64,000 bases of DNA from TMP-24 sp046348855 (GTDB lineage Bacteria; Pseudomonadota; Alphaproteobacteria; Rhodobacterales; Rhodobacteraceae), in assembly GCA_046348855.1 (NCBI GenBank), contig JAXMDK010000013.1:66586-130585 (forward strand), written 5' to 3'. A model generated the notes under the pieces. The model did not search any database and was not told the DNA's origin. It was given only the letters and a program-made list of their open reading frames with translations. Each line of letters starts with the position of its first letter. The first letter of the stretch is position 1. The position numbers and the translations under genes were made by a program. This document shows positions 24,822-33,473 of the stretch, piece after piece.

Positions 24822-25616
24822 ATGTTGACCGATCCTGCACATATCGACCCCGCCCTCGCTGCGGCGCTTCTGGCGTGGCAGATGGAAATGGGCGCCGATG
24901 AGCCGATCGGGGATTCGCCCGTCGACCGCTATGCCGCGCGCCCCGAACCGGCCAGGGCGCCGGCGCGGGCCGCGGTTGCGCCTGTCGCTGTGACAGCCGC
25001 GAGCGCGCCAGCGGCGGGCGATCCGGTGGCCGAAGCGCGGGTCGCGGCCGCAGGGGCGGCGACGCTGGCGGCACTGGCCGAGGCCCAGGCGGCCTACGAC
25101 CGCTGCGACCTCAAGAAGGGCGCGCGTAACTTCGTCTTTGCCGACGGCAATCCTGCGGCGCGGGTCATGGTCATCGGCGAGGCGCCGGGGCGCGAGGAAG
25201 ACCTGGAGGGCCGGCCCTTCGTCGGGCGCGCCGGGCAGCTTCTGGACCGGATGTTCGCGGCCATCGGCCTGTCGCGTACATCGCCAGATGCGGGGGCGGC
25301 GCTTTACATCACCAACGTCCTGCCCTGGCGGCCGCCCGCCAACCGCGACCCCGAGCCTTCCGAGATCGCGATGATGCTGCCGTTCCTGCGCCGTCATGTC
25401 GAACTGGCGGCCCCCGACCTGGTGGTGCTGATGGGCAACACGCCCTGTGCGGCGGCGCTGGGCCAGCGCGGGATCATGCGGCTGCGCGGCAACTGGACCG
25501 AAGCTTTCGGTCGCCCGGCGCTGCCGATGACCCACCCGGCCTATCTCTTGCGCAACCCGGCCGCCAAGCGCGAGGCCTGGGCCGATCTTCTGTCGCTGAA
25601 AGCGAGGCTTGGATGA
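24822..25616 (+). CDS. Uracil-DNA glycosylase, family 4-like, lacking the usual Fe-S cysteines
   Basis: 264 residues. Motif 1 GEAPGREEDLEGRPFVGRAG (119-138) and motif 2 HPAYLLRNPAAKR near the C-terminus are those of family 4 UDGs, which remove uracil from DNA. Family 4 enzymes normally hold a [4Fe-4S] cluster with four cysteines; only Cys95 and Cys209 are present in the whole protein here. Residues 25-90 form an alanine/proline-rich N-terminal extension of low complexity. The stop overlaps the following LysE-type gene by four bases. Confidence 0.85.
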   Translation: MLTDPAHIDPALAAALLAWQMEMGADEPIGDSPVDRYAARPEPARAPARAAVAPVAVTAASAPAAGDPVAEARVAAAGAATLAALAEAQAAYDRCDLKKGARNFVFADGNPAARVMVIGEAPGREEDLEGRPFVGRAGQLLDRMFAAIGLSRTSPDAGAALYITNVLPWRPPANRDPEPSEIAMMLPFLRRHVELAAPDLVVLMGNTPCAAALGQRGIMRLRGNWTEAFGRPALPMTHPAYLLRNPAAKREAWADLLSLKARLG

Positions 25617-26229
25617 TCCCCGTCGCCCCCCTGACGTTGCTGACCTTCATTCCCGCCGGTCTGGCGCTGAACCTGACGCCGGGCGCGGACATGATGTTCT
25701 GCCTGGGCCAGGGGCTGTCGCAGGGCCGTCGCGCGGCGATGGCGGCGAATTTCGGCATTGCGCTGGGCGGGATGATCCATGTCACCGTCGCGGGGCTGGG
25801 TCTTGGCGCGCTGGTCGCGACCCAGCCGGTCGCCTTCGACGTGATCCGCTGGGCGGGCGTGGCCTATCTGCTCTATCTGGCGGTCAAGACCTGGCGCGCC
25901 GGTCCGGTCAGCGCCGGCGCCGTCGGGGCGCAGAACGTCTTTCGCCGGGCGCTGATGGTGAACCTTCTGAACCCCAAGGTCATCCTGTTCATCCTGGCCT
26001 TCCTGCCGCAGTTCGTCGACCCGTCCCGCGCCGTCCTGCCGCAGTTCCTGACCCTCGGCCTCGTCTTCACGGTGGGGGGCTTATGGTCAACGGCGCCGTC
26101 GGCCTGATGGCGGGCAGCATCGGCAAGGGTCTGACCCGGTCGCCGCGGCTGTCGGCCTGGCTCAACCGCACCTGCGCTACCATCTTCACCGGCCTCGCCC
26201 TGCGGCTGGCCCTGATCCAGGCCCGCTGA
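25613..26229 (+). pseudogene. LysE/RhtB-family amino-acid exporter, frameshifted
   Basis: The ATG overlaps the UDG stop. The first frame gives a normal LysE N-terminus (LTFIPAGLALNLTPGADMMF) through FLTLGLVFTVGG and then stops at 26107 after a few unrelated residues. The correct C-terminus (LMVNGAVGLMAGSIGKGLTR to ALRLALIQAR) continues in another frame to 26229. The break falls at a run of six G at 26074-26079; one extra G would restore a protein of about 205 residues. Either a sequencing error or a recent mutation. If intact it would export an amino acid across the inner membrane. Confidence 0.8.
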
Positions 26230-26230
26230 G

Positions 26231-26770
26231 ATGCGCATCGACGAAAGCCGCACCTTCGTTCCCGTCCGCATCGCGGTCCTGACCGTGTCGGATACCCGCA
26301 CCGCCGCCGCCGACACGTCCGGCGATGCGCTGGCCGAACGGCTGACCGAGGCGGGCCATGTCCTTGCCGCCCGCGCCATCGTCAAGGACGACCGCGTCGC
26401 CATCGTCGCGCGCCTGCGGGCCTGGATCGCCGATCCGGCGATCGACGTGGTGATCTCGACCGGCGGCACCGGGCTGACCGGCCGGGACGTGACCGTCGAG
26501 GCGCACCGCGAGGTCTATGAGAAGGAGATCGAGGCTTTCGCCACAGTCTTCACCATGGTGTCGATGCAGAAGATCGGCACCAGCGCCGTCCAGTCGCGGG
26601 CGACCGGCGGGGTGGCGGGCGGGACCTGCCTGTTCGCGCTGCCCGGCAGCCCCGGCGCCTGCCGCGATGCCTGGGACGAGATCCTGCGCTGGCAACTCGA
26701 CTGCCGCCACCGGCCCTGCAACTTCGTCGAGATCATGCCGCGGCTCGAAGAGCACAAGCGCCGCAAATAG
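26231..26770 (+). CDS. moaB: Molybdenum cofactor biosynthesis protein MoaB
   Basis: 179 residues of the MoaB/MogA fold. The molybdopterin-binding motif is VISTGGTGLTGRDVT and the C-terminal ATGGVAGGTCLFALPGSPGA is conserved in MoaB. It probably adenylates molybdopterin before metal insertion. It starts one base after the LysE-type reading frame and converges on the DsbD-like gene. A second molybdenum gene, mobA, lies at 33474 but is disrupted. Confidence 0.93.
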   Translation: MRIDESRTFVPVRIAVLTVSDTRTAAADTSGDALAERLTEAGHVLAARAIVKDDRVAIVARLRAWIADPAIDVVISTGGTGLTGRDVTVEAHREVYEKEIEAFATVFTMVSMQKIGTSAVQSRATGGVAGGTCLFALPGSPGACRDAWDEILRWQLDCRHRPCNFVEIMPRLEEHKRRK

Positions 26771-26774
26771 CCCG

Positions 26775-27596
26775 TCAGCCGGTGCAGCCGCTCAGCTGGT
26801 AGGCCGCGCCCGACCGGGTGAAGACGGTCAGCCTGACCGAGGAACGATCCAGCGCGAAGGGCCGGGCGGCGGACGGCACGAGGTCCGCGACCTGCACCAG
26901 ATGGCCGTTGGTGGCGCGCTGTTCGACCGGCGTGACCCAGACGGAGGCATCGGCCAGCTCGACCACCGCGAAATCGCCCCGCTCCGCGCCCTTCATCGGA
27001 ATGTCGGCGGTCAGGCGCAGACCGTCGCGGGTCGGTTCGGCCGCGCAGCGCGCCGGGCCAAGGCCGGCGGCGGCGCCGTCCCGCGGCTCTTCGGCCAGCG
27101 CCGCGCGGATCGGTGTGCTGCCATCGCCCTGGCCGGCCAGCCGTGCGCTGACATCGACGCTGGCCGGCACGCAGATGTCCTTGCAGACACCGAGGTTGAC
27201 ATGGCCGACGATGTTCAGCGGCTGGCCCGGCCGCAGGCCCGCGAACTCGATCGGCAGCACCAGGCTGTCATGGTAGCCAAGGGTGCGCAGGCCGTTCAGG
27301 TCGAAGATCTGCGGTTGCGGCCAATGGTAGGTGACGCCCGCCAGATTGTCCGAGCCCTGCCAGTCGAAGGCGGGCGGGATACCGGCCTCGCCCGGCGCGC
27401 GCCAGTAGGTCTTCCACCCTGGCGCCAGCGTCAGGCGCAGCGCGCCCATGTAGCCGGTCGCGGTGGGCCAGCCGGCGATCAGCTCGGCCCGGACCAGATC
27501 GGCGGGAACCGGCTGGGCGGCGGCGGGCAGGACTGCGGCCGCCATCAGGGCGGCACAGATCGGGATCAGCGGCGAAAGGCGACGGTGACGTTGCAT
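26775..27596 (-). CDS. Exported DsbD N-terminal-domain-like protein
   Basis: 273 residues. A signal peptide is clear (basic MQRHRR start, hydrophobic core, AAAQ cleavage region). The mature part resembles the periplasmic DsbD alpha domain, with WKTYWRAPGEAGIPP and the cysteine pair GVCKDICVP. No membrane domain follows, so it is a free periplasmic protein. It may accept electrons from a DsbD/CcdA-type reductase or chaperone a metal/thiol substrate; the partner is not encoded here. Confidence 0.75.
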   Translation of the reverse strand: MQRHRRLSPLIPICAALMAAAVLPAAAQPVPADLVRAELIAGWPTATGYMGALRLTLAPGWKTYWRAPGEAGIPPAFDWQGSDNLAGVTYHWPQPQIFDLNGLRTLGYHDSLVLPIEFAGLRPGQPLNIVGHVNLGVCKDICVPASVDVSARLAGQGDGSTPIRAALAEEPRDGAAAGLGPARCAAEPTRDGLRLTADIPMKGAERGDFAVVELADASVWVTPVEQRATNGHLVQVADLVPSAARPFALDRSSVRLTVFTRSGAAYQLSGCTG

Positions 27597-27729
27597 GGCT
27601 CATATCTAGGCCACCGCGCCGGCAATGGGAATTCGTCCCGGGTCAATTCTGCGTCACTGTCGGCCCGCGACCCCGCCGCCCCTTGAACTTGGCCGCCGTC
27701 CGGCCGATCTTTCCGAAAGGAGGTCCGCA

Positions 27730-28284
27730 ATGAACCTTTCTGGCAAACTGTTGATCGCGATGCCCGGCATGGGCGATCCGCGCTTTGAACATAGCGTGAT
27801 CTTCCTCTGCGCCCATTCCGAGGATGGAGCCATGGGGCTGATCGTCAACAAGCCGCTCGAGGATCTGCGCTTTGGCCAACTGCTCGACCAGCTGGGGATC
27901 GAACAGCAACCCGATGCGCGCGACATCCGCATCCATGTCGGCGGGCCGGTCGAGCATGGGCGCGGCTTCGTGCTGCACACCGCCGACTACCGGGCCGAGG
28001 GCAGCACGCTGAAGGTCGACAGCCGGTTCGGGATGACCGCCACGCTCGATGTGTTGCAGGCGCTGGCCGAAGGCGGCGGGCCGGAACGGTCGCTGCTGGC
28101 GCTCGGCTATGCCGGCTGGGGGCCGGGGCAGTTGGAGCGCGAGATTCTCGACAACGGCTGGCTGACCTGCGAGGCGAGCGAGGATCTGGTCTTTTCCGCC
28201 GCCAACCCGCGCAAATGGCAGGAGGCGCTGCACAGCATCGGGGTCGACCCGCTGAGTCTGTCGGCCAGCGCCGGACGGGCCTGA
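27730..28284 (+). CDS. YqgE/AlgH family protein (UPF0301)
   Basis: 184 residues. LSGKLLIAMPGMGDPRFEHS, MGLIVNKPL, VGGPVEHGRGFVLH and LGYAGWGPGQLEREI are conserved throughout this family. The start is fixed by a perfect AAGGAGGT about seven bases upstream. The family is widespread, structurally known and without an established biochemical role. It stands alone, divergent from the DsbD-like gene and convergent with tsaC/sua5. Confidence 0.93.
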   Translation: MNLSGKLLIAMPGMGDPRFEHSVIFLCAHSEDGAMGLIVNKPLEDLRFGQLLDQLGIEQQPDARDIRIHVGGPVEHGRGFVLHTADYRAEGSTLKVDSRFGMTATLDVLQALAEGGGPERSLLALGYAGWGPGQLEREILDNGWLTCEASEDLVFSAANPRKWQEALHSIGVDPLSLSASAGRA

Positions 28285-28315
28285 GCCGCCCGGACGAAGA
28301 AATACCTTGGGACGG

Positions 28316-29269
28316 TCAGCGCGGCGCGGCGGCGCGGCGCAGGCGGTCGTTGATGGCGCGGCCAAGGCCGTGGTCGGGGACGGGCGCGATGGCGATGCGG
28401 CCGGCGGGACCGGCCAGCCGGTCGGCCTCGCGCAGGTAGTGGAACAGGTTCGCCGCCGCCTCGACCAGGTCGCCGGTGGGCGACAGGTTCAGGTCCGCGC
28501 CTGCCGCGTCCGGCCCGAAGGCCAGCCAGATCTCGCCGGGCTCAGTCTGCCGGGCGTTCAGCCGCACGGGGGCGGCGGGGGCATAGTGGCTGTCCAGTTG
28601 CCCTGGTGCGGTCGGCCGATGTCCCACGGACGCCGTTGCCCGCAACAGCGGTTGGCCGAGACATTCCTCGATGGCTTCGGCGGGAAGTCCGCCGGGGCGC
28701 AGCAGCGTGGGCGCCGGGTCGAAGCCGATGATCGTCGATTCCAGCCCCACCTCGCACGGCCCGCCGTCGACCACCGCCGCGATGCGGCCGGCCAGCCCGG
28801 CCAGAACATGGGCCGCCCGTGTCGGGCTGACCCGGCCCGAAGGGTTGGCCGAAGGTGCGGCCACCGGCCCGCCGAAGGCCGTCAGAAGCGCCTGCGCTAC
28901 CGGATGGGCCGGAACCCGGATCGCCACGGTCGGCAGCCCGGCCGACACCAGCGGCGACAGCGGGCTTGCGGCGCGCAGGGGCACAACCAGCGTCAGCGGG
29001 CCGGGCCAGAAGGCGGCGGCCAGCCGTTCGGCCTGCGGCGGGAAATCGGCATAGGCCCGTGCGGTCGCAAGGTCCGGCAGATGCACGATCAGCGGGTTGA
29101 AGCTGGGCCGGCCCTTGGCCGCGAAGATCCGGGCCACGGCCCGGTCGTCGCAGGCGTCGCCGCCCAGGCCATAGACCGTCTCGGTCGGGAAGGCGACCAG
29201 TTCGCCCTGGCGCAGCAGCCGGGCGGCGCGGTCCAGCCCTTCGGCCGTCGGTGCAAGGCTTTCGGTCAA
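28316..29269 (-). CDS. L-threonylcarbamoyladenylate synthase (Sua5/YwlC type)
   Basis: 317 residues from a TTG with AGGGG seven bases upstream; an in-frame ATG at 29323 would extend it into the promoter of the divergent gene. The YrdC domain has LVAFPTETVYGLG and KGRPSFNPLIVH near the start and AAPSANPSGRVSPT; a C-terminal Sua5 domain follows from about residue 220. It makes threonylcarbamoyl-AMP for t6A37 of ANN-decoding tRNAs, together with TsaD partners encoded elsewhere. Confidence 0.92.
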   Translation of the reverse strand: MTESLAPTAEGLDRAARLLRQGELVAFPTETVYGLGGDACDDRAVARIFAAKGRPSFNPLIVHLPDLATARAYADFPPQAERLAAAFWPGPLTLVVPLRAASPLSPLVSAGLPTVAIRVPAHPVAQALLTAFGGPVAAPSANPSGRVSPTRAAHVLAGLAGRIAAVVDGGPCEVGLESTIIGFDPAPTLLRPGGLPAEAIEECLGQPLLRATASVGHRPTAPGQLDSHYAPAAPVRLNARQTEPGEIWLAFGPDAAGADLNLSPTGDLVEAAANLFHYLREADRLAGPAGRIAIAPVPDHGLGRAINDRLRRAAAPR

Positions 29270-29388
29270 GCACGTCCCCTGTGACGCTGCGTTTCGGGTT
29301 GTCGGCGGCTGACCTTGCGGCAATGATGCCGCGCGGCCTGACCGTGATTACGCCGGCAAGCCTGAAATGTGAAGGCAAGGGAGAGGCC

Positions 29389-31080
29389 ATGACCTACCGT
29401 TCCGCGCGCACGGATATCCGCTTCATCCTCGATCATGTGGTGCCGCTGGCCCCGGTCACCGCGACGGCGCGCTTCGCCGAGGCGACGGCCGAGACCGCCG
29501 ACGCGGTCCTGACCGAGGCGGCGCGGCTTTGCGACGAGGTGATCGCGCCGCTGAACCGTGGCGGCGACCAGAGCCCGGCGCGGCTTGAGAACGGGGTGGT
29601 GCGCACCTCGCCGGGCTTCGCCGATGCGCTGGGCCAATGGGGCGCCGGCGGTTGGATCGGATTGGCCGCCGGGCAGGAGCATGGCGGCATGGGCCTGCCG
29701 CAGATTCTCAACATGGCGGTGCAGGACATGATGGCCGGGGCCTGCCTTGCGCTGCAGTTGAACCCGCTTCTGACCCAGGGCCAGATCGAGGCGCTGGAAA
29801 CCCACGCGAGCGACGAGCTGAAGGCGCTTTACCTGCCGAAGCTGAATTCGGGCGAATGGTCCGGCACCATGAACCTGACCGAGCCGCAGGCCGGCAGCGA
29901 CGTGGGCGCGCTGCGCACCCGCGCCGAGCCGCGCGGCGACGGAACCTATGCGATCACCGGGCAGAAGATCTTCATCACCTGGGGTGACAACGACTGTTTC
30001 GCCAACATCAGCCACGCGGTCCTGGCGCGGCTGCCGGATGGCGGGCCGGGAACCAGGGGCATCAGCCTGTTCCTGGTGCCGAAGTTCCTGCCCGACGCCG
30101 ATGGCCGGCCGGGCGCGCCCAACAGCCTGAAGGTGGTCAGCCTGGAACACAAGCTGGGCATCCACGGCTCGCCGACCTGCGTGATGGCCTATGAAGGGGC
30201 GACGGGCTGGCTGGTGGGCGAGCCGCACAAGGGCATGGCGGCGATGTTCACCATGATGAACAACGCCCGGCTGGCGGTGGGGGTGCAGGGCGTCGGCATG
30301 GCCGAGGCCGCCTATCAGAAGGCGCTGGCCTATGCGAAGGACCGCAACCAGATGGGGCCGATCATCGGCCATGCCGACGTGCGGCGGATGCTGACACGGA
30401 TGCGGGCCGAAATCTTCGCGGCGCGTGCGGTGGCATTGGCCTGCGCGCAGGCGCTGGACATGGCGCGGGCGACCGGCGGTGCCGACTGGCAGGCGCGGGC
30501 GGCACTGCTGACCCCGATCGCCAAGGGCTTTGGCACCGATACCGGTTGCGCGGTGGCCGACCTCGGGGTGCAGATCCACGGCGGCATGGGCTTCATCGAG
30601 GAGACGGGCGCGGCGCAATACCTGCGCGACGTGCGGATCACGCCCATTTACGAAGGCACCAACGGCATCCAGGCGATGGATCTGGTGGGCCGCAAGATGA
30701 TGGACCAGGGCGAGGCTGCCTATCGGCTGATCGACGAGATGGCCGACGCCGCCGAGGCCGCGCGGGCCGACTGGCCCGACCTGTCGCGGCTGGTCTGGAA
30801 CGCCGCGCAGAACCTGCGCGAGACCACCGAATGGCTGGTCGGGCAGGGGCCGCAGGACCGTTTCGCCGGGGCGGTTCCCTATGCGCGGGCCTTCGGCCGG
30901 GTGCTGGGCGGGCATTTCCACCTGGTGGCGGCGATGGCCGCCGGGGCCGGATCGGCGCGGGCGCGGCTGGCCGACATCTACATCCGCCGGCTTCTGCCCG
31001 AACATCAGGCGCTGCTGGCTGAAGCCCGCGAGGGGGCGGCGGCGCTTTACGCGCTGACCGATGACGAGCTGGCGTCGTGA
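29389..31080 (+). CDS. Acyl-CoA dehydrogenase, DmdC-like large type
   Basis: 563 residues, longer than ordinary acyl-CoA dehydrogenases because of a C-terminal extension, as in DmdC (3-methylmercaptopropionyl-CoA dehydrogenase) and related enzymes. FAD-binding and substrate motifs seen are MNLTEPQAGSDVGALRT, KIFITWGD, GIHGSPTCVM and QIHGGMGFIEETGAAQYLRD. Electrons would pass to ETF and the ETF-quinone oxidoreductase at 36809. The stop overlaps the MBL gene by four bases. Whether the substrate is MMPA-CoA or a fatty acyl-CoA cannot be told. Confidence 0.88.
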   Translation: MTYRSARTDIRFILDHVVPLAPVTATARFAEATAETADAVLTEAARLCDEVIAPLNRGGDQSPARLENGVVRTSPGFADALGQWGAGGWIGLAAGQEHGGMGLPQILNMAVQDMMAGACLALQLNPLLTQGQIEALETHASDELKALYLPKLNSGEWSGTMNLTEPQAGSDVGALRTRAEPRGDGTYAITGQKIFITWGDNDCFANISHAVLARLPDGGPGTRGISLFLVPKFLPDADGRPGAPNSLKVVSLEHKLGIHGSPTCVMAYEGATGWLVGEPHKGMAAMFTMMNNARLAVGVQGVGMAEAAYQKALAYAKDRNQMGPIIGHADVRRMLTRMRAEIFAARAVALACAQALDMARATGGADWQARAALLTPIAKGFGTDTGCAVADLGVQIHGGMGFIEETGAAQYLRDVRITPIYEGTNGIQAMDLVGRKMMDQGEAAYRLIDEMADAAEAARADWPDLSRLVWNAAQNLRETTEWLVGQGPQDRFAGAVPYARAFGRVLGGHFHLVAAMAAGAGSARARLADIYIRRLLPEHQALLAEAREGAAALYALTDDELAS

Positions 31081-32123
31081 CCACCGCCGAACCCATAGCC
31101 GCCGCCATCGTCACGCCGCATCCCGAGCCGCCGGCCCCCGGCGCGGCGGTCGAGGTGGCGCCGGGCGTCCTGTGGCTGCGCCTGCCCCTGCCGATGGCGC
31201 TGGACCACGTCAATTGCTACGCGCTGGACGATGGTGACGGCTGGACGATCGTCGACACCGGGATCGACAGCCGCAAGGCGCGGGCCCTGTGGGAGGCCCT
31301 GCTGGCCGGTCCGCTGGGCGGGCGTCCGGTGCGGCGCGTGGTCGTGACCCATCACCACCCCGACCATATCGGGCTGGCCGGCTGGTTCCAGGCGCAGGGG
31401 GCCGAACTGGTGACGACCCGCACCGCCTGGTTGTTCGCACGGATGCTGACGCTGGACGTGCAGGACCGGCCCGCCCCCGAGGTGCTGGCCTTCTGGCGTG
31501 CGGCCGGGATGGAACCGGCGCTTCTGGCGCGGCGCGCCGACGAACGGCCCTTCAACTTTGCCGATGTAGTGGCATCCATGCCCCTGGGATATGCCCGCAT
31601 CGTCCAGGGCGACCGCCTGACCATCGGCGGGCGCCGCTGGACGGTGCGGATCGGCCACGGCCATGCGCCCGAACAGGCGACGCTATGGAGCGACGACGGG
31701 CTGATCCTCGGGGGCGATCAGCTTCTGCCCGGCATCTCGCCCAACCTCGGCGTCTATGCGACCGAACCGGGCGCCGACCCGGTCGGCGAATGGATCGCCA
31801 GCTGCCGCGACTTCCGGCCCTTTGCCGACGACCGCCAACTGGTGCTGCCCGGCCACAAGCTGCCCTTCACCGGGCTGCCCCTGCGCCTGACCCAGATGAT
31901 CGAGAATCATCAGGGCGCGCTGGTGCGGCTTCTGGACCATCTGTCGGTCCCGCGCACGGCGGTCGGCTGCTTCGGCGCGCTTTACAAGCGCGTGATCGGC
32001 GAGGGAGAATACGGATTGGCTCTTGTGGAAGCGGTCGCGCATCTCAATCATCTGGAGAAGGCCGGGCAGGTTGTCCGCGTCCGGCAGGCAGAGGGGGCAG
32101 ACCTTTGGCAACGCACGGAATGA
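31077..32123 (+). CDS. MBL-fold metallo-hydrolase
   Basis: 348 residues. The metal motif is VVTHHHPDHIGLAGW (HxHxDH), with further ligands in RIGHGHAPEQ, GGDQLLP and LPGHKLPF, as in glyoxalase II-type hydrolases. Its GTG start overlaps the acyl-CoA dehydrogenase stop and its stop overlaps the next gene (ATGA), so the three are coupled. The context suggests a thioesterase or similar hydrolase acting with the dehydrogenase; this is inference. Confidence 0.88.
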   Translation: MTTAEPIAAAIVTPHPEPPAPGAAVEVAPGVLWLRLPLPMALDHVNCYALDDGDGWTIVDTGIDSRKARALWEALLAGPLGGRPVRRVVVTHHHPDHIGLAGWFQAQGAELVTTRTAWLFARMLTLDVQDRPAPEVLAFWRAAGMEPALLARRADERPFNFADVVASMPLGYARIVQGDRLTIGGRRWTVRIGHGHAPEQATLWSDDGLILGGDQLLPGISPNLGVYATEPGADPVGEWIASCRDFRPFADDRQLVLPGHKLPFTGLPLRLTQMIENHQGALVRLLDHLSVPRTAVGCFGALYKRVIGEGEYGLALVEAVAHLNHLEKAGQVVRVRQAEGADLWQRTE

Positions 32124-32596
32124 CGGACGAGATCAAGACCTCGGTCGAGGCGCTGGAGGAAACGGCGCTGCCCTGTGCCCGCGGGCTGGCGCGCGCTTGC
32201 GACGACCTGCCCAAGACCGCCGAGACCGAACCGCTGCCCACCGCCATTTCCGGCCAGCCGATCGAGGAGAAAAGCCCCGCGCAATGGGCCTATGAACGGC
32301 TGATCCTCTATATCAAGAACTTCGAGGAGCAGCTGGACGACAAGCAGGAAGTGGCGATGGGCTTCACCGGAAGCGACGCCGGGGTCCTGCGGATCGAGGG
32401 GATCGGCTATTTCGCCCCCGACGTCGTGACCTTCTACGGCCGCGACGAGGAAGGCGCGCGTACCCAGCTGATCCAGCATGTGACCCAGCTGAACGTTCTG
32501 CTGCGCGCCATGCCGGCCGACAGCGAAGCCGACGCGCCCCGGCGCATCGGTTTCAGGCTGGCTTCGGAAATCGCGCCGGTAGCGGCCAAGGGGTGA
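32120..32596 (+). CDS. Conserved hypothetical protein, DUF6173-like
   Basis: 158 residues, soluble, no signal peptide. The central block KSPAQWAYERLILYIKNFEE, MGFTGSDAGVLRIEGIGYF and DVVTFYGRDEEGARTQLIQH matches a small family that I recall mainly from Rhodobacterales (DUF6173). The function is unknown. It is translationally coupled to the MBL-fold hydrolase, so it may help or regulate it. Confidence 0.7.
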   Translation: MTDEIKTSVEALEETALPCARGLARACDDLPKTAETEPLPTAISGQPIEEKSPAQWAYERLILYIKNFEEQLDDKQEVAMGFTGSDAGVLRIEGIGYFAPDVVTFYGRDEEGARTQLIQHVTQLNVLLRAMPADSEADAPRRIGFRLASEIAPVAAKG

Positions 32597-32651
32597 CAGC
32601 GTCGGGCGAATAGGCTAAATCGGCGACGAACGGGAACAAGGGAGCGAGAGA

Positions 32652-32786
32652 ATGGCCGACCACGAGCATGGCACGATGAACATCCGCGAACACGAACAGA
32701 CCTTCCACGGGTTCGTGACCTTCGTGAAATGGGCGGTCGTCGTCATTCTGGGCGTGCTCGTCTTCCTGGCGCTCGCCAACGCCTGA
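32652..32786 (+). CDS. aa3-type cytochrome c oxidase subunit IV (44 aa)
   Basis: Small reading frame MADHEHGTMNIREHEQTFHG followed by one membrane helix (about residues 22-42) and a short end. This is the bacterial aa3 oxidase subunit IV pattern (acidic/histidine-rich N-terminus, FxGFxxFxKW, single helix). GGGAGCGAGAG lies just upstream. It binds the four-subunit aa3 oxidase in the inner membrane; the catalytic cta genes are not in this window. Confidence 0.85.
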   Translation: MADHEHGTMNIREHEQTFHGFVTFVKWAVVVILGVLVFLALANA

Positions 32787-32822
32787 GCCGCGCGCCCCGG
32801 TCATCCTCTGAGAGTGTGCGAC

Positions 32823-33428
32823 ATGCGGCGTTTGCTGATTGTCTTGGTTCTGCCCCTGTTTCTGGCCAACTGCGCCGAACATGTCTGGGCCCCCGACGAG
32901 GCCGTTCAGCGGGCGCGCTATCACTCGTCCGACCCGCCGTCGATCACGCTGTTCACCGTGGTGCGCAAGCGCGGCAACGAAGGCGCCCATTCCGGGCTGA
33001 TGATCAACGGCAGCCAGCGGATCATCTACGATCCGGCCGGCACCTGGACCAACCCTGCGGCCCCGGAACGCGAGGATGTGCATTTCGGCATGACGCCGAC
33101 GATGGTGCGCTACTACATCGACTATCACGCCCGCTCGACCTACGACGTCTATGAACAGACGGTGCCGGTCAGCCCAGAGGTGGCCGAGATGGCCATCCGC
33201 AAGGCCGAGACCAACGGCGCCTCGATGAAGGCCCTGTGCGGCAATTCGGTCAGCGAGGTGCTGAAGGGCCTGCCGGGGTTCGATTCCGTCCGCAGCAGCT
33301 TCTTCCCCGGCCGGCTGATGCGCGAATTCGCCACCCTGCCGGGGGTTGAGACTGCGCACTATACCGACAACGATTCCGACAACAACAAGGTTCTCCTGGC
33401 CCGCCAGAACACTGCGGTCGGGCAATAG
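32823..33428 (+). CDS. Putative lipoprotein of unknown function
   Basis: 201 residues. The N-terminus MRRLLIVLVLPLFLANC is a lipoprotein signal with a plausible lipobox ending at Cys17. The mature protein (TLFTVVRKRGNEGAHSGLMI, YYIDYHARSTYDVYE) resembles conserved alphaproteobacterial envelope proteins but I do not recognise a named family. The start ATG at 32823 is preferred over a GTG nine bases upstream because it begins the signal peptide directly. It lies 36 bases after the oxidase subunit gene. Confidence 0.7.
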   Translation: MRRLLIVLVLPLFLANCAEHVWAPDEAVQRARYHSSDPPSITLFTVVRKRGNEGAHSGLMINGSQRIIYDPAGTWTNPAAPEREDVHFGMTPTMVRYYIDYHARSTYDVYEQTVPVSPEVAEMAIRKAETNGASMKALCGNSVSEVLKGLPGFDSVRSSFFPGRLMREFATLPGVETAHYTDNDSDNNKVLLARQNTAVGQ

Positions 33429-33473
33429 GGCGGGCCGCCGCGCCGGTCGTGCGGCGGGTGGGGCGCGGGCGTC

